NCBI GenBank assembly: GCA_002449955.1
Contig: DJYD01000033.1
Location: 92,272 to 102,713, forward strand
From: Lachnospiraceae bacterium UBA6987
GTDB taxonomy: Bacteria > Bacillota > Clostridia > Lachnospirales > Lachnospiraceae
Direction: 5' to 3'
Length of the DNA stretch: 10,442 bases
The position numbers and the translations under genes were made by a program. The notes under the pieces are model-generated. The model was not told where the DNA came from and did no database searches. It saw nothing but the letters and a program-made list of their open reading frames with translations. This document shows positions 5,817-10,442 of the stretch, piece after piece. Every line of letters begins with the position of its first letter. The stretch's first letter is position 1.

Positions 5817-7242
5817 ATCTGCGCCGTTTTGCATTCTTTCCGGCGCTCTTTTCCTCCCGCCTTCTGGCGTGAAGATACATTTCCACGAGCACATAAACCG
5901 CTATTACGAGCAGCAGGAGCAAACATGCGATGACGATGATCTGCCTGGCGCTCAGACCGCTTTCCTTATCCGTCGCCGCAGCACTGGACGATTCCGCCTT
6001 CTGACTGCCCTCGCTGTTCGTCGCATCCGGCAGCGGAGCAAGCGTGGTCTCCTCTTCCGAAGGCGCATTCGGGTCATCCACCCACACCGGGAAAGTTGCC
6101 GTCAGCAGGCCGCCCTGATAGCTGTAACGTGCAAGAAGCGTGCCATTTTCCGCGGTAAGCTCCGGCGTCCAGGGGGCAAATGCGTAGGCATTCGGCACCA
6201 GGTACGGCACCGTATACGCTTCGATCCGCTCACCGGCGGTCAGTTCGATCAGGCGTCCGCTTCCCGATTCCATGGGGAAATCCGCCGCCTTATAGGCCGG
6301 AAGCTGCAGCAGCGAAAAATTGTTGAAGCCGTAGTTTAAAAGCGTCTCCACATCCTGCAGGGCGATCGCAGCCGAATCCGAATGCATGGTCACCGCAATC
6401 AGATCCAGCTCGCCGTCCTTCGCATATACCGCACGCGTCAGCATCGCTTCGCTGGTATAGCCGGTCTTGCCGCAGACGCAGCGGGCGTCATAGTCCGGCG
6501 TGTCCGAGCGAAACACCTTGAAGCCGTGCTGGCAGTTGATCTCCTTGCCGCTTCCGTCCTTGAAGCTGTAGTACGGCGTCCCCGCGATCTTGCGGTAGGT
6601 ATCGTTTTCCGCGGCCGCCCAGAGGATCTTCGCCATATCGTGGGCTGTCACAAGATGCGTTTTGTCGTTCAGCCCATGCGGGTTATTGAAATGGGTGTTG
6701 ACCGCGCCCACTTCCTTCGCCTTCGCATTCATCAGATCGGAAAAGCCCTGCAGGCTCCCGCTGATGTGCTCCGCGAGCGCATAGCCGATGGTATTGACCG
6801 AGTCCAGACAAAGGGCATACAGTCCCTGCTCCACACTCATCGTCTGGCCCTCGTAAAAGCGTGCCTGGGGGTCAAAACCGCCCCAGACAAGGTCCGTTAC
6901 AGACGCATGCGAAAGGGTCAGCGTGTCGGAAAGCGGCGCGTTTTCCAGAGTGACCAGGGCTGTCATGATCTTGGTGATGCTGGCCGGGAACATCTGCTGG
7001 TGCGCATTTTTCGCGTAGAGCACCGTCCCGCTGTTCAGCTCGACCAGGAAGGCCGTATCTGCATTTACCGTGGGCAGATCCGGCCACGGCAGGGCCAAAT
7101 GATCCGTGAAGGCATGGTCAGCACGGCCGATCGCAGTCGTCTTCAGCTGCTCGGCCGGTACTGCCGCCTTCGCCGGTACAGCCGCCGCGAAAACCATCAC
7201 ACAGATGGTCAGAAGGGCAGCTGCTTTTTTCAGAATTCTCAT
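5815..7242 (-). CDS. Serine-type D-Ala-D-Ala carboxypeptidase (low-molecular-mass PBP, S11 family)
   Basis: A 475-residue membrane-anchored penicillin-binding protein that removes the terminal D-alanine of peptidoglycan pentapeptides and so limits cross-linking. It has a signal peptide at 1-26 (basic start, hydrophobic core, cleavage expected after AKA). The active-site motifs are S88-I-T-K91, S148-V-N150 and K259-T-G261, all intact and in the right order and spacing. Positions 325-390 form a beta-rich C-terminal region, and a Ser/Thr/Glu-rich linker (about 393-430) follows. One transmembrane helix (434-454) and a strongly basic cytoplasmic tail anchor it. This resembles DacF/DacB of Bacillus and Clostridia, with a true membrane span rather than an amphipathic helix. 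The start codon overlaps the mrp stop by four bases (ATGA), with AAGGA upstream. The gene is the middle one of mrp-dacF-dut. An exact Dac orthologue cannot be named. Confidence 0.93.
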   Translation of the reverse strand: MRILKKAAALLTICVMVFAAAVPAKAAVPAEQLKTTAIGRADHAFTDHLALPWPDLPTVNADTAFLVELNSGTVLYAKNAHQQMFPASITKIMTALVTLENAPLSDTLTLSHASVTDLVWGGFDPQARFYEGQTMSVEQGLYALCLDSVNTIGYALAEHISGSLQGFSDLMNAKAKEVGAVNTHFNNPHGLNDKTHLVTAHDMAKILWAAAENDTYRKIAGTPYYSFKDGSGKEINCQHGFKVFRSDTPDYDARCVCGKTGYTSEAMLTRAVYAKDGELDLIAVTMHSDSAAIALQDVETLLNYGFNNFSLLQLPAYKAADFPMESGSGRLIELTAGERIEAYTVPYLVPNAYAFAPWTPELTAENGTLLARYSYQGGLLTATFPVWVDDPNAPSEEETTLAPLPDATNSEGSQKAESSSAAATDKESGLSARQIIVIACLLLLLVIAVYVLVEMYLHARRREEKSAGKNAKRRR

Positions 7243-8096
7243 GCTTCTTCCTTCGGGAGGAGCGCCGCCACGGCCGCAAAGCCCTCGGGCACCTCATAAT
7301 ATTCCATTCTTCCTGTGTCGGCAAAGGCCGTCATGGCCGGATCAAGCGGCAGATGCGCCGCGACCGGCACGTCATGGGCGATCGCCCAGGCGCCGATGTG
7401 GCTTTCTCCGAACAGATTGATCTTCTTGCCGCAGTCCGGGCAGACAAGATAGCTAAAGTTCTCAATGATACCGAGCACCGGGATGTTCATGAGCTCAGCC
7501 ATGGTATAGGCCTTCGTCACGATCATTTCCACAAGGCTCTGCGGCGAAGTCACGAGGAACACACCGTCAAGCGGCAGGGACTGGAAGACCGTAAGGGCCA
7601 CGTCCCCGGTTCCGGGCGGCATATCCACAAGCAGGTAGTCAAGCTCGCCCCAGGCGACCTCGCTCCAGAACTGCTGCAGGACATTGCCGAGGATCGGGCC
7701 GCGCCACAGCACGGGCTGTCCCTCTTCTTCGAGCAGCAGGTTGATGGACATGATGCGGATCCCGGTCACGGTCTCCGCCGGGTACATTTCTTCGTCCTTC
7801 ACGCCGCCGATCTGCTTCACACCGAACAGACGGGGGATGGAAGGACCGGTGATGTCGGCATCCAGAATACCGACTCTAAATCCCTGCTCGCGCAAATAGA
7901 CCGCTAACATTGCGGTCGTGGTGCTCTTGCCGACGCCGCCCTTGCCGCTGATGACGCCGATCACATGCTTGATGTTGCTGTGTGCGTTCATGGGTGCATG
8001 CAGATCCTGCACGCCCTGCCCTCCCTGTGCGGACGGGCAGCCTTCGCAGCTTTCTCTGCTGCAGCCGGATGAAGAACAACTGTTATTGGTAGCCAT
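7239..8096 (-). CDS. Mrp/NBP35-family Fe-S cluster carrier ATPase (ApbC-like)
   Basis: A 285-residue P-loop protein of the MinD/ParA superfamily, Mrp branch, which holds and delivers iron-sulfur clusters to apo-proteins in the cytoplasm. It has a deviant Walker A with the extra lysine, GKGGVGKST (51-59). The switch region begins at DADITGPSIPRLFG (79-92), and a Walker B-like LLVDMPPGTGD spans 155-165. The CPDC pair C219/C222 is the cluster-binding pair conserved in this family. A short N-terminal cysteine cluster (C7, C12, C17, C20) resembles the extra Fe-S site of NBP35 and is common in clostridial Mrp proteins. The start is well supported by AGGAGG (8102-8107) five bases upstream. It is the first gene of the operon and reads into the carboxypeptidase through an ATGA overlap. 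The specific client proteins are unknown. Confidence 0.93.
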   Translation of the reverse strand: MATNNSCSSSGCSRESCEGCPSAQGGQGVQDLHAPMNAHSNIKHVIGVISGKGGVGKSTTTAMLAVYLREQGFRVGILDADITGPSIPRLFGVKQIGGVKDEEMYPAETVTGIRIMSINLLLEEEGQPVLWRGPILGNVLQQFWSEVAWGELDYLLVDMPPGTGDVALTVFQSLPLDGVFLVTSPQSLVEMIVTKAYTMAELMNIPVLGIIENFSYLVCPDCGKKINLFGESHIGAWAIAHDVPVAAHLPLDPAMTAFADTGRMEYYEVPEGFAAVAALLPKEEA

Positions 8097-8129
8097 AAGT
8101 ACCTCCTGATGAGGATATTTTTCACAAAT

Positions 8130-8152
8130 GATGAATATAACATAAATTCATC
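8130..8152. promoter_or_regulatory. Operator-like dyad over the mrp -10 box
   Basis: GATGAAT (8130-8136) and ATTCATC (8146-8152) are perfect inverted arms separated by nine bases. The left arm overlaps the -10 box and the right arm lies in the spacer. A protein dimer bound here would block RNA polymerase. I know no regulator with this exact site; an Fe-S-sensing repressor would suit the operon's first gene but is speculation. Confidence 0.4.
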
Positions 8153-8162
8153 CGGATGTCAA
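8134..8162 (-). promoter_or_regulatory. Promoter of the mrp-dacF-dut operon
   Basis: Minus strand: -35 TTGACA (8157-8162, perfect), a 17-bp spacer and -10 TATATT (8134-8139, five of six). This is the best sigma-A-type promoter in the window. Transcription should begin near 8127, leaving about 30 bases before the mrp ATG. Confidence 0.88.
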
Positions 8163-8225
8163 AAACCCTGTCATTCCCCGGCCCCGCAATGACAGGGAAC
8201 AATCTTATCCGGCGTGGCAATCTTA
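8161..8225 (-). repeat. Terminator-shaped hairpin and short direct repeat between mrp and trmO
   Basis: CCCTGTCATT (8166-8175) and AATGACAGGG (8188-8197) form a perfect 10-bp stem with a GC-rich 12-base loop. On the minus strand it is followed by TTTTT, whose last bases are the first T of the mrp -35 box. CAATCTTA then occurs twice (8200-8207 and 8218-8225). No minus-strand gene lies upstream to be terminated. The GTCATTGC...GTGGCAATC pattern resembles short dispersed bacterial repeats I have seen, so a degenerate repeat is the better reading. Confidence 0.5.
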
Positions 8226-8243
8226 CGGCTTTCATGCTATAAT
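8215..8243 (+). promoter_or_regulatory. Extended -10 promoter of trmO
   Basis: Plus strand: perfect -10 TATAAT at 8238-8243 preceded by TGC. The best -35 at 17 bp is the weak TGGCAA (8215-8220). Transcription would start near 8250, right at the AAAGGAG ribosome site (8251-8257), so the leader would be very short. Confidence 0.65.
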
Positions 8244-8262
8244 ATGCGGCAAAGGAGTCATT

Positions 8263-8919
8263 ATGGAGATTGTTGCACGAATAGAGAATGATTACGACGA
8301 AAAGTTCGGCGTGCCCAGACAGGCCGGCCTCGCCGCAGACACCCTAAGCCGCATCATCGTGGAGCCCGCCTTCCGGATCCGCGAGGCTTTCCGCGGTATC
8401 GAAGCCTGCTCTCACATCTGGCTCATCTGGGGCTTTTCGGAAAATGAAGCCCGCGGCTGGACACCGACCGTGCGCCCGCCGCAGATGGGCGGAAACGAAA
8501 GGCTCGGGGTCTTCGCCACCCGCAGCCCCTTCCGTCCGAACGGGCTCGGCATCTCCGCCGTAAAGCTGGTCCGCGTGACCCTGGACGATCCGGACGGTGC
8601 CTTCCTTACCGTATCCGGTGCCGATCTCATGAACGGGACGCCGATCTATGACATCAAGCCCTACATCCCTCTTGCGGATGCGATCCCTGATGCCGCTGAC
8701 GTGCTTGCCGGCAAACGCGTAAAGGGACGCCTTGCCGTCGTCTGCGATAAGTCGCGCCTTGCGGATCTGTCCGAAGACGAGCAGGCAGGCCTCCTCGAGA
8801 CGCTCTCGCTTGATCCAAGGCCCGCGTACCAGGATGATCCCGAGCGGATCTACGGCATCCTCTATGCGGGGCAAAATATCCGGTTCAAAGTTGCAGGCGG
8901 CGTGCTCACCGTCCTGTAA
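8263..8919 (+). CDS. trmO: tRNA (N6-threonylcarbamoyl-A37) N6-methyltransferase
   Basis: A 218-residue SAM-dependent enzyme of the TrmO (YaeB/TsaA) family, which methylates t6A at position 37 of some threonine tRNAs and tunes decoding. It has the recognisable family blocks: KFGVPRQ at 14-20, RPPQMGGNERLGVFATRSPFR beginning at 71, RPNGLGISAVKL at 91-102, and DLMNGTPIYDIKPYIP at 121-136. The C-terminal LDPRPAYQDDPERIYG at 183-198 completes the fold. The length is typical and no key block is missing. The start has AAAGGAG five bases upstream, and the family's N-terminus matches it. This is the only plus-strand gene, divergent from mrp with 166 bp between the two start codons and convergent with ftsH. 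Two hairpin terminators follow it. Confidence 0.94.
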   Translation: MEIVARIENDYDEKFGVPRQAGLAADTLSRIIVEPAFRIREAFRGIEACSHIWLIWGFSENEARGWTPTVRPPQMGGNERLGVFATRSPFRPNGLGISAVKLVRVTLDDPDGAFLTVSGADLMNGTPIYDIKPYIPLADAIPDAADVLAGKRVKGRLAVVCDKSRLADLSEDEQAGLLETLSLDPRPAYQDDPERIYGILYAGQNIRFKVAGGVLTVL

Positions 8920-8923
8920 AAGA

Positions 8924-8957
8924 AGGACGCGGCCTAACCGGCAGCGTCCTCTTTATC
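8924..8957. terminator. Bidirectional terminator between trmO and ftsH
   Basis: AGGACGC (8924-8930) pairs with GCGTCCT (8944-8950), and an inner GCC/GGC helix forms after a mismatch. The minus strand continues with TCTTTT, suiting ftsH transcripts; the plus strand continues with the weaker CTTTAT. It begins four bases after the trmO stop. Confidence 0.7.
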
Positions 8958-8962
8958 TCTGC

Positions 8963-8992
8963 AGATGGCTGAAATGCCATCTTTTTCTTTTT
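8963..8992 (+). terminator. Second trmO terminator
   Basis: AGATGGC (8963-8969) pairs perfectly with GCCATCT (8976-8982) around a six-base loop, and the plus strand goes on with TTTTCTTTTT. This is a standard rho-independent terminator and backs up the weaker one just before it. The rest of the gap up to 9074 contains only a small hairpin, CGGGA/TCCCG at 8996-9008, with no T run. Confidence 0.85.
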
Positions 8993-9074
8993 ATCCGGGA
9001 TTTTCCCGAAGTCTTGCCTTTTCAGGGCTTTTTGCGGCTCTCAGGGGCCTTCTTCGTCCTGTTTTTGCGGCAGG

Positions 9075-10442
9075 TCAGCCCTCCGCGTTCTCCGTTTTCG
9101 GAGAATCCGTTGTTTCAGCGGGCTTTGTTTCTGCAGCATTTTCTGCGGCAGTTTCAATCTGCTTTGCTCCGCCTTCCATCATTTCCGGGAAGCGCTCGCG
9201 CAGCGCGGCTTCCGCCTCGGCGCGCTCCTTCTTCACCTCTTCCATTAACTGCATGAATTCCTTGCCGGTAATGGTCTCCTTTTTCACAAGGAAAGCGGCG
9301 ATCCGGTGCATGATGTCCTTATTCGCGCTGAGCAGCTCTTTCGCCTTCTGATAGGCTTCCTCCAGCATTTTCTTTACAACCATGTCGACCTTGGCACTGG
9401 TCTCGTCTGCGCAGTTCATGTACGAGCGGGCAGTCAGGTATTCGCTGTCGATCGTCTCTAAGCCCATCAGGCCGAACTCTTCACTCATACCGAAGCGGGT
9501 GACCATCGAGCGGGCAAGCTTCGTCGCCTTTTCGATATCGTTCGAAGCGCCGGTGGTGATGGATTCGAAGAAGATCTCTTCACTGGCGCGGCCGGCAAGC
9601 AGGGTCACCAGCTCGGCATCCAGCTCATCCTTCGACATGAGGTATTTCTCTTCCTCGGGCGTCTGCATGACGTAGCCAAGCGAGCCCATGGTACGCGGCA
9701 CGATGGTGATCTTCTGCACCGGTTCGGTGTGCTTCTGCAGGGCGGTAGCCAGGGCGTGGCCGACCTCATGGTACGCCACGATGCGCTTCTCGTTGTCATT
9801 CATCACGCGGTCTTTCTTCTCTTTACCGGCAATGACGACCTCAACGGATTCCAGAAGATCCGACTGCTTCACATAATTCCGGCCGTTCTTGACCGCCAGG
9901 ATGGCTGCTTCATTGACCATATTGGCAAGGTCGGAGCCGACGGCGCCGGAGGTGGCCAGGGCGATCTCGTTGAAATCGACCGACTCATCGATATTGACAT
10001 GCTTGGCATGCACCTTCAGGACGGCGATACGGCCCTTCAGATCCGGCTTATCCACGATGATGCGGCGGTCCAGTCTGCCCGGACGGCAAAGGGCCGGGTC
10101 CAGGACCTCCGGACGGTTCGTCGCCGCCAGAATGAACACGCCCTTCGAGGAATCGAAGCCGTCCATTTCCGCAAGCAGTGCGTTCAGGGTCTGCTCGCGC
10201 TCGTCATTGCCGCCGTAGCGGGAGTCACGGGACTTGCCGATGGCATCGATCTCATCGATGAAAATGATGCAGGGCGCCATTTGCTGGGCATCCTTGAACA
10301 GGGAGCGGACACGGCTCGCGCCCATGCCCACGAACATCTCCACAAAGTCGGAGCCGGCCAGGGAGAAGAACGGGACCTTAGCTTCGCCGGCGACGGCCTT
10401 CGCAAGCAGCGTCTTGCCGGTGCCGGGAGGGCCCACAAGCAG
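9075..10442 (-). CDS. ftsH: ATP-dependent zinc metalloprotease FtsH (C-terminal part, 5' end off the window)
   Basis: A membrane-bound AAA+ protease that extracts and degrades membrane and short-lived regulatory proteins. The frame is open to the window edge (it begins LLVGPPGTGKT). The GTG at 10434-10436 is an internal valine of the Walker A region and not a start, so the N-terminal membrane part, roughly 190 or more residues, is missing. Counting that GTG as residue 1: Walker A GPPGTGKT at 2-9, pore loop MFVG at 34-37, Walker B IIFIDEID at 57-64, second region of homology with R118 and R121 (arginine fingers), zinc site H223-E-V-G-H227, and the third metal ligand D300 in ASNDIEKAT. After about residue 400 the tail becomes Glu/Ala/Thr-rich and disordered-looking, ending NAEG. 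All catalytic residues are present. It faces trmO tail to tail, sharing the terminator at 8924. Confidence 0.96.
   Translation of the reverse strand: MLVGPPGTGKTLLAKAVAGEAKVPFFSLAGSDFVEMFVGMGASRVRSLFKDAQQMAPCIIFIDEIDAIGKSRDSRYGGNDEREQTLNALLAEMDGFDSSKGVFILAATNRPEVLDPALCRPGRLDRRIIVDKPDLKGRIAVLKVHAKHVNIDESVDFNEIALATSGAVGSDLANMVNEAAILAVKNGRNYVKQSDLLESVEVVIAGKEKKDRVMNDNEKRIVAYHEVGHALATALQKHTEPVQKITIVPRTMGSLGYVMQTPEEEKYLMSKDELDAELVTLLAGRASEEIFFESITTGASNDIEKATKLARSMVTRFGMSEEFGLMGLETIDSEYLTARSYMNCADETSAKVDMVVKKMLEEAYQKAKELLSANKDIMHRIAAFLVKKETITGKEFMQLMEEVKKERAEAEAALRERFPEMMEGGAKQIETAAENAAETKPAETTDSPKTENAEG

Noticed and set aside
5375..5926. Longer dut reading frame of 183 codons
   Set aside because: The extra 40 residues overlap dacF by 112 bases, look like no dUTPase N-terminus, and a ribosome site sits just before the shorter start at 5806.
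6382..7299. A 305-codon plus-strand frame opposite the carboxypeptidase and the end of mrp
   Set aside because: It crosses a gene junction on the other strand, is Arg/His-rich, and matches no family. The minus-strand gene has all three catalytic motifs.
9075..10436. A GTG start for ftsH at 10434-10436
   Set aside because: The GTG codes an internal valine directly before the Walker A motif, and the frame continues to the window edge. The gene is truncated by the window and does not start there.

Overview
This window looks like chromosomal DNA of an anaerobic Gram-positive bacterium of the class Clostridia (gut Oscillospiraceae/Lachnospiraceae type). The evidence is moderately high GC, strong AGGAGG-type ribosome sites, a Cys-lipobox TAXI receptor with a Ser/Gly/Asn-rich linker, a clostridial-type Mrp ATPase with an N-terminal cysteine cluster, a phage-like trimeric dUTPase, and GGGGAAGGC-type dispersed repeats that I recall from such genomes. 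The genus cannot be told from the sequence alone.

Nearly everything is transcribed leftwards (minus strand). From right to left: (a) 9075-10442 is the C-terminal part of the membrane AAA+ protease FtsH, which runs off the window. (b) 8263-8919 is the only plus-strand gene, the tRNA t6A37 methyltransferase TrmO. It converges on ftsH, and two hairpin terminators lie between them. (c) 8096 to 5375 is a compact operon, mrp - D-Ala-D-Ala carboxypeptidase (dacF-like) - dut. It has a near-consensus promoter, a 4-bp ATGA overlap, an 8-nt gap, and a large branched terminator. (d) 5215-4514 is an XRE-type regulator whose promoter -35 box lies inside that terminator. (e) 4198-1105 is a TAXI-type TRAP uptake system, fused permease first and lipoprotein receptor second, with its own extended -10 promoter and a strong terminator. 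(f) 941-24 is an AEC-family permease, enclosed by inverted copies of a dispersed repeat.

Likely working together: the regulator at 4514-5215 sits directly upstream of the TAXI system and is the obvious candidate to control it. The substrate is probably an organic acid or amino acid, but nothing in the sequence identifies it. The AEC carrier downstream may be a functional partner (organic anion transport), or it may only be a neighbour in a repeat-bracketed segment. The mrp-dacF-dut and trmO/ftsH parts are housekeeping: Fe-S cluster delivery, peptidoglycan trimming, dUTP removal, tRNA modification and membrane proteolysis.

I found no CRISPR array, tRNA, rRNA, transposase or phage module, and no clear undescribed multi-gene system. 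The most interesting material is in the intergenic regions: a repeat-bracketed transporter gene, a terminator that contains the next gene's -35 box, operator-like dyads in two promoters, and a terminator-shaped hairpin between divergent promoters with no gene to terminate.
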